Source: Leucobacter viscericola
GTDB taxonomy: Bacteria > Actinomycetota > Actinomycetes > Actinomycetales > Microbacteriaceae
Length of the DNA: 64,000 bases
Assembly (NCBI RefSeq): GCF_011299575.1
Contig: NZ_CP049863.1
Span: forward strand, 1,240,001-1,304,000
Direction: 5' to 3'
Of the stretch, positions 7,373-16,291 are shown piece after piece. Below the pieces are notes generated by a model, which was not told where the DNA came from, searched no databases, and was given only the letters and a program-made list of their open reading frames with translations. Position 1 is the first letter of the stretch, and each line of letters starts with the position of its first letter. A program made the position numbers and the translations under genes.

Positions 7373-9799
7373 GTGGACACCACAAAAAGCGCAACGGGAT
7401 CAGCAGCGATGCTGGGCATCGTGTGCGTGGTCATTTGTGCGTTGCTGGCGGTTATTCTGCCGGGCGCACCCGCTCACGCCGCACAAAACGCGACCAACGC
7501 GACGGTGAAGTCAAAACAGACCTTTTACACGTATGTAAAAGCCGGTGAGACCTACTCCTCCAGCTTCGTCAAGCGCGAAACGGTGTTCGCCGGAATTGGC
7601 GATCCTGTCATAACCGTGATCACGCCGTCCGGCGCCTCGACCGAGTGCACCAACATCAAGCAGGTTCCCCCGAACAACTCTTCGTGCCTCTTCACCGAGG
7701 TCGCCCCGGTGGACGGCGTGTACGCGACCACTATCAGCTCTTCTGACCCGACTTCCACGGTGTTCCAGACGCGAGTCACGATGCGCTGGACCATCCAAGC
7801 ACTCAACGGTGCGACCCCGATTGAGGGACGCACGTGGAGCGACAAGTTTCATATGCGCGACGAGTTGCGCGTTCCGCAGACCCTTGGAGTGCCGATCCTC
7901 AGCCTCTGGTACCAGACCGAGTACGGCTACCAGTACAAAGTGGATCGGCGCCAGCTCAACGGCATCGACTCTGTGTACCTCGCGAACGCGTTTGGCATGG
8001 TCAATACTGAGACCTGCCAACCGATCTACCGCAGCATCGGTGTACTTCCGGCTGATCCGCCACCGGTTGCGTTTGTTGAGGACTCAGGCTGCAGCTACCA
8101 GCCGTACAAGGTTTTCTTTGAGCAGCCCGCCGCAGACCTCCCAGCAACCGTCACGCTCCCGGATACCGGGCAGACGACCTGGATGATTCGCCCGATTCTT
8201 GATCCTCAGGTTGCATCGCTGTCCTTTCAGCACTCCTCACCGGGGTCTCGCAACGGCCAGATTGTATTCGACATGCAGAACTATGAGGGACCCGTCAAGC
8301 TGCAGGTTGACACGAACAACAACGGTGTCTTCACGGATGACGTCGATCGCGAGATCCCGGCTGTCGCCACAACGAGTGGGGCAACCACGGTCGACTTCGA
8401 TGGGCTGGATGGGCTCGGCGCAACCATTCCGGTGAACACTCCCCTTGCCGTTCGCCTCAGCATTGACCGGGTTGGCGAGGTGCACTTTATCGACGGTGAC
8501 CTTGAGTTTCTCACCGGCGGAATCGAAATCACGAGGCTCAACGGACCTGCCGAGAACCGCACCCGAATTTTCTGGAACGATGAACTGATCAACGATCCGC
8601 AGTACAACACTCAGGCCCTCCTCAGCTGTTCTGCAACCCCGGCGCTCACCTCTGCTGCTGGCGGCACCGATTCCACGGGTGGTGTTCACGCCTGGGGTGT
8701 TGGCACTTGCGCCAATGCAACTCTCGCGAACCCCGGCCCCGGCGACACCACTAACGGTGGCACCTGGGGCAATAACCGCATGATTGATAACTGGACGTAC
8801 ATCGACGCAAACGTGGCAGCGACCACCGACGTTCCGGGATATCAAATTCTGAAGCAGACGGATCACGCCGCCGGGGCAACACTCAATCCCGGTGAAAAGG
8901 TCGATTACACGATCAAGGTGACTCCCGTGCCCTACTCGGCACCCCAAGAGATCACGGCGGGGTTAGCAGCGAGCACGTGGTCGGCTGTTGTGTTCGATGA
9001 TCTCTCGAACGTGACCGATGATGCATCCGCACCGCTCACAGATCTACAGGCAACGGGCAACCTCGGCACCTTCTCGCCGGGCTCGACCGGCTGGACGTGG
9101 ACAGGCGCCGACCTTCCGCTCGGCTCCCCCGTGGATCTGACGTATTCGACCAGCGTCATGGAGGCTCCGCTCGGCGACCTCAAGCTTGCCAATACCGCTT
9201 ACGCTGCTGGTGAAGAACAGCCTAATTGTGTGCCGGGGCTCTGCTCAGTGACCGAAAACCCGGTCGCCCAAATTAAGGTCGAGAAATTCTCCGATCCTGT
9301 TTCAGGATCAACGGTCAAACCCGGCGATAAGGTCAAGTACACGCTCGTTGTAACCAACATCACCGGCGTTGAACTTGACGACGTGACAGTGGAGGACAAT
9401 CTCGAGTCAGTCCTGCAAAGCACCACCCTGTCTGGATCTCCAAGCTCTTCAGCGGGAGAGGCACCTGAGATGAGTGGGAACACACTTACCTGGAATGGCA
9501 GCCTCGCGGCAGGGGCCGCCGCTTCAATCACTTACTCGGTTGTGGTGAACCAGGATGCCGCTTCAGGTGCAACGATCAACAACGTTGTCGTCGCACGAAG
9601 CGAAGTTCCCGGAGACCCGAGCTACGAGACTCCGCCGTCTTCAACGACCCACAACGTGAGCAATGTGATCCCTCCGAAAAAGGGTCTGTCTGTGACCGGT
9701 GCAAGTGGAAACGACCTATTCGCTCCGGCGTTGGCAGTGCTTGCGCTGGCTTCCGGTGCAGCGTTGCTGGCGCTGAAGCGCCGACGCACTCGGGCCTAG
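7373..9799 (+). CDS. Large secreted surface protein with DUF11-like repeats and LSVTG sorting signal
   Basis: An 808-residue exported protein. It starts on GTG and has a signal peptide ending near AHAAQ (about residue 38). The middle part is extracellular beta-rich sequence with few recognisable motifs. Two stretches resemble the DUF11/isopeptide-type modules of surface adhesins: LNPGEKVDYTIKVTPV and VKPGDKVKYTLVVTNITG, the latter followed by VTVEDNLESV. The C-terminus is a cell-wall sorting signal: KKGLSVTGASG, a hydrophobic helix (LAVLALASGAALLAL) and KRRRTRA. Family knowledge suggests a sortase (class E is usual in high-GC actinobacteria) anchors it to peptidoglycan. A strong terminator follows. 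No sortase is in the window and the ligand is unknown. Confidence 0.8.
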   Translation: MDTTKSATGSAAMLGIVCVVICALLAVILPGAPAHAAQNATNATVKSKQTFYTYVKAGETYSSSFVKRETVFAGIGDPVITVITPSGASTECTNIKQVPPNNSSCLFTEVAPVDGVYATTISSSDPTSTVFQTRVTMRWTIQALNGATPIEGRTWSDKFHMRDELRVPQTLGVPILSLWYQTEYGYQYKVDRRQLNGIDSVYLANAFGMVNTETCQPIYRSIGVLPADPPPVAFVEDSGCSYQPYKVFFEQPAADLPATVTLPDTGQTTWMIRPILDPQVASLSFQHSSPGSRNGQIVFDMQNYEGPVKLQVDTNNNGVFTDDVDREIPAVATTSGATTVDFDGLDGLGATIPVNTPLAVRLSIDRVGEVHFIDGDLEFLTGGIEITRLNGPAENRTRIFWNDELINDPQYNTQALLSCSATPALTSAAGGTDSTGGVHAWGVGTCANATLANPGPGDTTNGGTWGNNRMIDNWTYIDANVAATTDVPGYQILKQTDHAAGATLNPGEKVDYTIKVTPVPYSAPQEITAGLAASTWSAVVFDDLSNVTDDASAPLTDLQATGNLGTFSPGSTGWTWTGADLPLGSPVDLTYSTSVMEAPLGDLKLANTAYAAGEEQPNCVPGLCSVTENPVAQIKVEKFSDPVSGSTVKPGDKVKYTLVVTNITGVELDDVTVEDNLESVLQSTTLSGSPSSSAGEAPEMSGNTLTWNGSLAAGAAASITYSVVVNQDAASGATINNVVVARSEVPGDPSYETPPSSTTHNVSNVIPPKKGLSVTGASGNDLFAPALAVLALASGAALLALKRRRTRA

Positions 9800-9809
9800 G
9801 CCAGGAATG

Positions 9810-9849
9810 ACGTGGTGGTGGTTGCTAAACGCGCCACCACCACGTTTTT
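9810..9849 (+). terminator. Rho-independent terminator of the surface-protein gene
   Basis: A perfect 12-bp stem (ACGTGGTGGTGG at 9810-9821 with its complement at 9834-9845), a 12-base loop and a T-run immediately after. It lies 11 bp past the stop codon. Confidence 0.9.
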
Positions 9850-9983
9850 GCTTGCGGATCCGTTGCGTTCTTTTGGTTTCGACCTTCGCTCACAGATACC
9901 CGGATCAGGCAGTTTTGACACGATTCGACCCTCTCGCTGTGGACAACCTCTTTTAGGCTCTTCCGACAGCGCAGGATCGAAGC

Positions 9984-11210
9984 ATGAACGAACCAACCCT
10001 CACCGATCCCACCACTTCCCCTCGTGTCTTGAAGTGCGAAACGACAGCAGACTTTCTTGCTGCCCTGCCACAGCTTGCGGGGTTTACAGCGACCAACAGC
10101 ATTTTTATTGTGTTCTTTTCAGGGAAGCGTTCGGGCAGTGCTGCACGCATTGACCTCCCCACCAACGAAGATGCAGACGATGTCCCTTCGCTCCTCGAGT
10201 TCATCAGTTCCGTGCTCCAATCAGCGGGCGCGGTGGGCAACTCCGATGCGTCCCCAGGCATTGCCATTGCCTCTGAACAGACGTTTGTCAGTTCAGGTGG
10301 CACGCCGTGGCGCAAGTTCGCCCGTCGGTTAGAGCAGCATCTTGGTCGCGATGATATTCGGCTGCGTGAGCTGTGCTGCGTCGCCCCAGACGGTTGGGCC
10401 AGCTACCGAGATTCTGCGGCCCCTCGCGCGGGCCATCCGCTCAGCGCAATAGAGGAGAGCCCGATTACTCTGGAGGCCAGGGTGAGGGGCGTGTCTCAAC
10501 CCAAACTGGCCGACATGGGAGTGATACCAGAGGCCAGCGCTGCCCAGATAACTGCGGTTGCAACCGCGCTTGACGCGCTCGAGCGGTTTGTTGTGCATGA
10601 GCAGGGAACGAGCGCACCTCCACGCACGGCAGAGCAGCATAACGTCTCCACCGCCGCACCATTCCCCTCCTGGTTTCGCGACACCGCAGAGGTGACTCGT
10701 GCGCTCAGAAACGAGAGTGTTCCCCTGAGTTCAGAGTTGAAAGCGCGCCTTATTCGAACCGCGAACACCCCCGATCGCTGGCTGCTGCTTACACTCGGCA
10801 TACTCACCCGTCCGGAGTTTCCGTGTGAGCTCGCACAAGACATGTCACCCGAAGCGTTCACTGGCATCGCCATTGATCTCGACACGGGAGAACACACCGT
10901 GCCGCGGGTCGGGTGGTCGATTCGGCGCATGCTCAGCAGCATCTGCCCAGATTTCAGCGACCGAGAGCGCCTCGCGATCATTCGCAGCCGACTGCTCACC
11001 CTCATCTCGGAAACACCCCGGCAGGATCGACCAGGCCTCCTTGCCCTGAGCGCTTGGGTGTGGTGGCTCACAGGCACACAAACGGTTTCGCGCAAACACA
11101 TCGCGGAGGCACTCAGCATCGACCCGGACCACGAACTCACCCTCATGGTTCGGAGGCTGAGCGAGATGCCCCTCTACACAAGGTTTCTCGAGTCAGCTCA
11201 TGCCGCTTAG
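9984..11210 (+). CDS. DUF4192 domain-containing protein
   Basis: A 408-residue soluble protein with the DUF4192 hallmark at the N-terminus: LKCETTADFLAALPQLAGF followed by NSIFIVFFSGKRS. Members are widespread in actinobacteria and have no established function. The C-terminal part is helical and ends with an Ala-rich stretch before EALSIDPDHELTLM, as in relatives. The ATG at 9984 is preceded by AGGATCGAAGC. It converges on the NAD operon, whose last gene ends 12 bp away, and no terminator is obvious in that short gap. Confidence 0.88.
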   Translation: MNEPTLTDPTTSPRVLKCETTADFLAALPQLAGFTATNSIFIVFFSGKRSGSAARIDLPTNEDADDVPSLLEFISSVLQSAGAVGNSDASPGIAIASEQTFVSSGGTPWRKFARRLEQHLGRDDIRLRELCCVAPDGWASYRDSAAPRAGHPLSAIEESPITLEARVRGVSQPKLADMGVIPEASAAQITAVATALDALERFVVHEQGTSAPPRTAEQHNVSTAAPFPSWFRDTAEVTRALRNESVPLSSELKARLIRTANTPDRWLLLTLGILTRPEFPCELAQDMSPEAFTGIAIDLDTGEHTVPRVGWSIRRMLSSICPDFSDRERLAIIRSRLLTLISETPRQDRPGLLALSAWVWWLTGTQTVSRKHIAEALSIDPDHELTLMVRRLSEMPLYTRFLESAHAA

Positions 11211-11222
11211 CGACGGGACTGC

Positions 11223-12449
11223 TCACATGCCAGGTGTTCTCGTCCCGCGCGCGGCCATCACTTCAGCTCCCAGAATCTCCACGATCCTCTCGATCGCCTG
11301 GCTGCTGAGGGGGTTCGGGAGTGTAAATCGAATTGCGGTTTGGGCGAGGGTCGGCTCCATACCGAGCGCCAACAGCACCGGCGACGGTTCGTCCTTCCCG
11401 GCAGCACACGCAGAGCCAGAGGACACGGCAAAGCCTGCAACGTCGAGCGCTACAAGCAGCGACTCACCGCTGACCCCCGGCACGACAAAGGAGGCGTGGC
11501 CCGGCAGACGCTCGATCGGGTCCCCCGTCAGCCGCACTCCCGGCACTTCAGCGAGTACCCTCTCAAGAAGCTCGTCTCGGCACTCGGCAAGCGCGAGGGC
11601 TCGGGTGCCGACATCTTTACGGCTCGCGGTCAGGGCAGCCGCGAAACCGACGATGCCGACGACGTTCTCGGTGCCCGAGCGGGCTCCGCCCTCCTGGCCG
11701 CCACCGTGCAGGATCGGCTCCAAGGGAAGGTTTCGACGCACGAGCAGCGCCCCCATCCCCTGAGGGCCACCGAACTTGTGGGAGGCGATGGTCATCGCGC
11801 CGACCGAGGCACCTGGCCATGAGCCAGCTGTCGGTGCGAAAGACACGGGGAGTGAGGCGGCCGCCTGCACTGCATCCGTGTGCACTGGAACCCCGAGAAG
11901 TCGAGCGTGCTCTGCGATCTCCTGGATTGCTTGAACCGTGCCGATTTCTGCGTTGGCGAGACCGACCGATAGCAGGGTCGTGTCTGCGCGCAGCGCCGAG
12001 GCCACCTCCCCCGGGTCAACCCTGCCCGTGGCGTCGATTGGCAGCAGTGTGAGCTCGAAGCCGAACACCCGTTCCAGATAGCGACAGCTTTCAAGCACTG
12101 AGGGGTGCTCGATTGATGTGGTGACGATGTGTCGACCTCGCGGGCTCGCAAGAGCGAGCCCGATCACGGCGAGGTTATTCGCTTCGGTTCCACCCGAGGT
12201 GAAAACGACTTCGTTTGCTCTTGCCCCGAGCGCGTCTGCGATCTCAGAGCGGGCCTGTTCGACGAGCTGGCGAGCGCGGGAGCCAGGTGAGTGCACACTG
12301 GATGGGTTCACCGCGTCATCAAACGCGGCGATCATGGCGGAGCGAGCTTCAATCCGCAGCGGAGCAGTCGCCGCCGCATCGAGATAGCCAGATCCGGCAG
12401 TTTTCTCGCCAACTGCAATCTCAGAAGACCGCAACGTTTGCCCCGTCAT
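11223..12449 (-). CDS. Cysteine desulfurase (NifS/IscS-type) of the NAD operon
   Basis: A group I PLP-dependent cysteine desulfurase of 408 aa. Visible motifs: GYLDAAATAPLR, VNPSSVHSPGSRAR, VVFTSGGTEANNLAV, TSIEHPSVLE, the PLP lysine in ASHKFGGPQGMGALL, and the GTENVVGIVGF stretch. Near residue 330, SSGSACAAGKDEPSPV supplies the active-site Cys loop. The start is the ATG at 12449, with GGAGGT five bases upstream; a longer frame to 12494 has no ribosome site. It is the last gene of the nrtR-like/nadA/nadB/nadC operon, 13 bp after nadC. NadA needs a [4Fe-4S] cluster, so supplying sulfur for NadA is the likely job. That role is inferred from context. Confidence 0.93.
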   Translation of the reverse strand: MTGQTLRSSEIAVGEKTAGSGYLDAAATAPLRIEARSAMIAAFDDAVNPSSVHSPGSRARQLVEQARSEIADALGARANEVVFTSGGTEANNLAVIGLALASPRGRHIVTTSIEHPSVLESCRYLERVFGFELTLLPIDATGRVDPGEVASALRADTTLLSVGLANAEIGTVQAIQEIAEHARLLGVPVHTDAVQAAASLPVSFAPTAGSWPGASVGAMTIASHKFGGPQGMGALLVRRNLPLEPILHGGGQEGGARSGTENVVGIVGFAAALTASRKDVGTRALALAECRDELLERVLAEVPGVRLTGDPIERLPGHASFVVPGVSGESLLVALDVAGFAVSSGSACAAGKDEPSPVLLALGMEPTLAQTAIRFTLPNPLSSQAIERIVEILGAEVMAARGTRTPGM

Positions 12450-12462
12450 CTCGCACCTCCAC

Positions 12463-13311
12463 TCAATCGGCGTCGAGACCGAGGTCAAGCGCACGGGCGC
12501 CGTGGGTCAGCTGGCCTACGGAAATCACGTCCACTCCGGTCGCCGCGATGGCGGCGACCGTCGCAAGCGAAACACCGCCGCTTGCCTCGGCAATGGCACG
12601 ACCACCGATCATCCGAACACCGGCCTCAAGGTCAGAAGTGGAGAAGTTATCGAGCAGCACACCAGTGACGTTCGCCGCGAGCACCGGTTCAATCTGATCA
12701 AGGCGATCCACCTCAACGATCACCGCGGTCGTGTGCCCTGCACGTTCACGAAGTCCCCGTAGCGCGGCAGTGGTTGTCTCGGCATCGACAGCGCCGAGCG
12801 CGATCAGGTGGTTGTCTTTCACCATGATCGCGTCAGAGAGACTGAAGCGGTGGTTTGTTCCGCCCCCTACAAGCACCGCGTGTTTCTCCAGGGCGCGCAG
12901 GCCCGGGGTGGTCTTTCGCGTGTCGGCTATTCGCGCGCGAGTGCCAGCCACCGCCTCGACAAACTGGGCGGTCAAAGTTGCAACACCACTCATGCGCTGA
13001 GAAAAGTTGAGGGCGACTCGCTCCCCCGTGAGCACTCCGCGCGCGGGGCCCGCAACCCGAGCGAGCACATCCCCCGCCGCAAACGAAATCCCGTCGGCGG
13101 CGAGCGCCGTCACCCGAATACGCGGGTCGACCTGCCGGAACGACTCGGCAACCAGCGCGCCACCCGCAAACACTCCGGGTTCGCGTGCGACCAGGCGTGC
13201 TTCGATGAGAGCATCCGCGGGAATCGCGAGCTCTGCCGTGAGGTCTCCCCAGGGAGCATCCTCCGCGAGCGCGGTGCTCACAACAGACTCAATAGTGTGA
13301 CGGGTCAGCAC
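12463..13311 (-). CDS. nadC: Nicotinate-nucleotide pyrophosphorylase (carboxylating) NadC
   Basis: Quinolinate phosphoribosyltransferase (282 aa): quinolinate plus PRPP gives nicotinate mononucleotide, CO2 and PPi. The family motifs are clear: EDAPWGDLTAELA at the N-terminus, LNFSQRMSGVATLT near residue 105, ARIADTRKTTPGLRALEKHAV with the conserved RKT, GGGTNHRFSLSDAIMVKDNH, VEVDRLDQ, and a C-terminal EASGGVSL and VDVISVGQLTH. It starts on a GTG that overlaps the end of nadB by seven bases, so translation is coupled. It is the third enzyme gene of the NAD operon. Confidence 0.96.
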   Translation of the reverse strand: MLTRHTIESVVSTALAEDAPWGDLTAELAIPADALIEARLVAREPGVFAGGALVAESFRQVDPRIRVTALAADGISFAAGDVLARVAGPARGVLTGERVALNFSQRMSGVATLTAQFVEAVAGTRARIADTRKTTPGLRALEKHAVLVGGGTNHRFSLSDAIMVKDNHLIALGAVDAETTTAALRGLRERAGHTTAVIVEVDRLDQIEPVLAANVTGVLLDNFSTSDLEAGVRMIGGRAIAEASGGVSLATVAAIAATGVDVISVGQLTHGARALDLGLDAD

Positions 13312-14978
13312 GATGAAAAGCTCCTCAGCTCGGGGACGCCGGTGGTGTGTAGGGACGATGACTGAACGAAACGAAATGCGCGGCGGGATGCCTGTTCCGG
13401 GTCAGAACCGGGGAAGTCTCGGCGCTGGTGGGCTCCGCGAGACTCGGTGCGCGCGCTCGCCGCGGTGTGGATCATCGCCGCGAGTTCCGCGTCGGGCCCG
13501 CGATGCAGCCCAATAAGCTTCCCCGCCTCTGCCAGCCCCTCTGCGTCGCGTTCGATGCCGAGTCCGTTGGTAAGGGCCGTCTCCAGGCAGGAGTCGCGGT
13601 TCGTGCAGGGGTGTTCCGGCGACTCGCACTCTAGCGAAAGGCGGCCTGGTGTTCCTTCGCCGTCGGACGGGACACCAATCAGCGCCAACTGCGACGCACT
13701 CACCAGGCTTCGGGCACCCTCACCGCTCAGCTCCCACGACCCAAGCCCTGCCCGGCTCGCTTCACGACCAGCGCGTGCCCCAAACACGAGCCCCTCAAGG
13801 AGCGAGTTCGAGGCAAGACGATTTGCGCCGTGCACCCCGGTCGAGGCGGCCTCACCCACAACATACAGCCCAGGCAGGCTGCTGCGTCCGTAAAGGTCAC
13901 TCAACACACCTCCCATCGTGTAGTGCGCCGCTGGAGAAACGGGGATCGGCTCGTGGGCCCAGTCGAAACCCTGATCGGCGACCGCCGCCGAGATCCCGGG
14001 GAAACGACGCGACAGTGTTCCGGTGCCGCCCTCACGCTCGATGTTGGTCGCGTCGAGCCACACCGCGGAGTCTCCGCGGCCCCGCAACACACGGTGTATT
14101 TCACGCGAAACAACATCACGCGGAGCAAGTTCGGCGCCCGGGTGCACCCCCGGCATAAACCGCTTCCCCGAGCCGTCAAGAAGCAGCGCACCCGCTCCGC
14201 GAACCGCCTCAGAAACGAGACTCCCGGTACCGGCAAGAACTGTCGGGTGAAACTGCACAAACTCAAGATCCGCGACCACCGCTCCGGCGCGAGCCGCGAG
14301 CACAATTCCCTCGCCTCGTGCCCCCGCGTGGTTCGAGGTGCGCGGATACAGAGCGGCGTACCCGCCTGTCGCAATCACCACCGCGTCAGCGGTGAGGGTC
14401 ATTCGGGGTCCGCGATCCTCACCCCCGTCAACCGGTTCAAGTACCGCGCCCGAGACAACACCGTCGTGTTTCAGAAGCGATACCACGCGGTGTGCCTCCA
14501 CCAGCTCGATCTGCCCGTCGGCCACGGCCTTAAGCACTTGCGCTGTCAAAAATGCGTGCAGGATCGCGCCCGTGCGGTCACCGCCAGCGTGCACAATGCG
14601 CGAGGCGCCGTGCGCCCCCTCCAACCCCAGCCGCGGTGCACCGTTCGCCTCACGGTCAACGTCAAAACCCTCGGCGAGCAGCGCACGCACCGCACCCACA
14701 CCCTCAAGCGCGAGAACCTCGGTCGCTTGCAGATCCACAAGCCCCGCACCGGCGGCCACGGTATCGGTCACGTGGTCAGCAACACTGTCACCGACACCGA
14801 TGGCGGCGGCGATCCCACCCTGCGCGAGCGCCGTGTTACCGCCCGCAAGCTCGCGAGCGAGAGAACCCGAATCCCCGAGAACCCTCCCCGGCGTGACGAG
14901 TGTGACGTGCGCGCCAGAACGCGCGGCCTCAAGCGCGCAGGAGAGTCCTGCCACGCCAGACCCGAGAACCAGTATCAC
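13305..14978 (-). CDS. nadB: L-aspartate oxidase NadB
   Basis: An FAD enzyme of 557 aa oxidising L-aspartate to iminoaspartate, the first step of de novo NAD synthesis. The N-terminal dinucleotide-binding motif is LGSGVAGLSCALEAA. SLARELAGGNTALAQGGIAAA contacts the flavin in homologues, and HPTVLAG with RGAGALL lies in the fumarate reductase-like domain. AAHYTMGGVLSDLYGRSSLPGLYVVGEAASTGVHGANRLASNSLLEGLV-type sequence, read in pieces, gives the typical C-terminal FAD loop. The GTG start overlaps the nadA stop (GTGA), and the gene overlaps nadC by seven bases. The final ~30 residues (QSSSLHTTGVPELRSFSSC) look unlike relatives and may be a loose tail. Confidence 0.95.
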   Translation of the reverse strand: MILVLGSGVAGLSCALEAARSGAHVTLVTPGRVLGDSGSLARELAGGNTALAQGGIAAAIGVGDSVADHVTDTVAAGAGLVDLQATEVLALEGVGAVRALLAEGFDVDREANGAPRLGLEGAHGASRIVHAGGDRTGAILHAFLTAQVLKAVADGQIELVEAHRVVSLLKHDGVVSGAVLEPVDGGEDRGPRMTLTADAVVIATGGYAALYPRTSNHAGARGEGIVLAARAGAVVADLEFVQFHPTVLAGTGSLVSEAVRGAGALLLDGSGKRFMPGVHPGAELAPRDVVSREIHRVLRGRGDSAVWLDATNIEREGGTGTLSRRFPGISAAVADQGFDWAHEPIPVSPAAHYTMGGVLSDLYGRSSLPGLYVVGEAASTGVHGANRLASNSLLEGLVFGARAGREASRAGLGSWELSGEGARSLVSASQLALIGVPSDGEGTPGRLSLECESPEHPCTNRDSCLETALTNGLGIERDAEGLAEAGKLIGLHRGPDAELAAMIHTAASARTESRGAHQRRDFPGSDPEQASRRAFRFVQSSSLHTTGVPELRSFSSC

Positions 14979-16291
14979 GGGCGGGCCGCAAGCATCCGCT
15001 CGAGAGCCACCCGCGAGTCTCGAGAAACTTCGTCTGACACAGACACCCGATTGGGCTGCTCTCCCGCGAGCAACCCCTCGAGTGTCCAGGCAAGGTAGGC
15101 CGGGTGGATCCGATACATCGTCGAACAGGGGCAGACAACCGGGTCAAGGCAGAATACAGTGAGTTCCGGGTGCTGCTGTTGTAGCCGGTTGACGAGGTTG
15201 ATCTCGGTGCCGACCGCAATCACGTCTCCGGGTGCTGCCGCCTCGATCTGCTTGCGAATGTACTCGGTCGATCCTGCGCCATCGGCGGCTTCAACCACCG
15301 CTGCCGGGCACTCAGGGTGCACGATGACCCGCACCCCCGGGTAGTCAGCACGCGCCTTTTCGATCTGCGCGACGGTGAAGCGTTTGTGCACGGAGCAAAA
15401 TCCGTTCCACAGGATCACCCGCGCATCACGCAGCTGCTGGGCGGTGTTACCGCCGAGGGCAAGGTGTGGGCGCCACAGCGGCATCAGCTCTTCAGCTATC
15501 CCCATGTCTTTCGCCGTGTTACGGCCCAGGTGCTGATCCGGGAAAAACACCACCCGCTGCCCGCGTTCGAACGCCCACTCGAGCACCGTGCGCGCGTTCG
15601 AGGAGGTGCAGACAATACCGCCGTTACGCCCGCAGAACGCCTTGATCGCGGCTGAGGAGTTCATGTAGGTCACCGGGATCACGGGCTGCAACCCGTCTTC
15701 CCGCGACGGTTCATCGAGCGCGGCCATCAGGTCTCGCCAGCAGTCCTCAACCTGGTCGATCGTCGCCATATCTGCCATTGAACAGCCGGCCGCGAGGTTG
15801 GGCAGGATCACCGCTTGCTCTGGGCCAGAAAGTATGTCTGCGGTCTCGGCCATAAAGTGCACCCCGCAGAACACAAACGCCTCGGCTTCGGGGTGATCTT
15901 TTGCGGCCTGAGCAAGCATGAATGAGTCACCCACGAAGTCGGCGTGCTCGATGATCTCGTCGCGCTGGTAGAAGTGGCCGAGAATCTGGACGCGATCGCC
16001 CAGCTGCTCTTTCGCCGCGACGATCCACTGCCGCAGCTCGTCATCCGAGGCGCTCGTGTACCGCTCGGGCAGCGGCCCTTGCCGCGGTGCACTCCCGGGA
16101 ACGGTGTCGTCGAGTGACGCCCCCGGCCCATATCCGGGCGCGCGGTCAATCGCCCAGGGATCCCGAACCAGCCCAGAATCACAGCTGGAGACCCCCGTCG
16201 CTCGCAGCGCGATTGGTTTTCGAGACACGGTGTTGTTTCTCGATGCCTCCTGCTGCGCGGCGGTGCGGATGAGTTCGTGCACGCTCGTCAT
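14975..16291 (-). CDS. nadA: Quinolinate synthase NadA
   Basis: A [4Fe-4S] enzyme (438 aa) condensing iminoaspartate with dihydroxyacetone phosphate to quinolinate. Seen: LGHFYQRDEIIEHADFVGDS, FCGVHFMAETADILS, the first cluster-region Cys in AAGCSMADMA, YMNSSAAIKAFCGRNGGIVC-type sequence with TSSNA, FFPDQHLGRNTA, and late Cys residues in HPECPAAVV and VVCPCSTMYRIHPAYL. The long N-terminal ~90 residues are typical of actinobacterial NadA. Its first bases overlap the stop of the NrtR-like gene by four (ATGA), and its stop overlaps nadB. This tight coupling marks it as the second gene of a single operon. Confidence 0.96.
   Translation of the reverse strand: MTSVHELIRTAAQQEASRNNTVSRKPIALRATGVSSCDSGLVRDPWAIDRAPGYGPGASLDDTVPGSAPRQGPLPERYTSASDDELRQWIVAAKEQLGDRVQILGHFYQRDEIIEHADFVGDSFMLAQAAKDHPEAEAFVFCGVHFMAETADILSGPEQAVILPNLAAGCSMADMATIDQVEDCWRDLMAALDEPSREDGLQPVIPVTYMNSSAAIKAFCGRNGGIVCTSSNARTVLEWAFERGQRVVFFPDQHLGRNTAKDMGIAEELMPLWRPHLALGGNTAQQLRDARVILWNGFCSVHKRFTVAQIEKARADYPGVRVIVHPECPAAVVEAADGAGSTEYIRKQIEAAAPGDVIAVGTEINLVNRLQQQHPELTVFCLDPVVCPCSTMYRIHPAYLAWTLEGLLAGEQPNRVSVSDEVSRDSRVALERMLAARP

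Noticed and set aside
13830..15098. 422-codon plus-strand frame opposite nadB and nadA
   Set aside because: Complement of two clear enzyme genes; His/Arg-rich and without any domain pattern.
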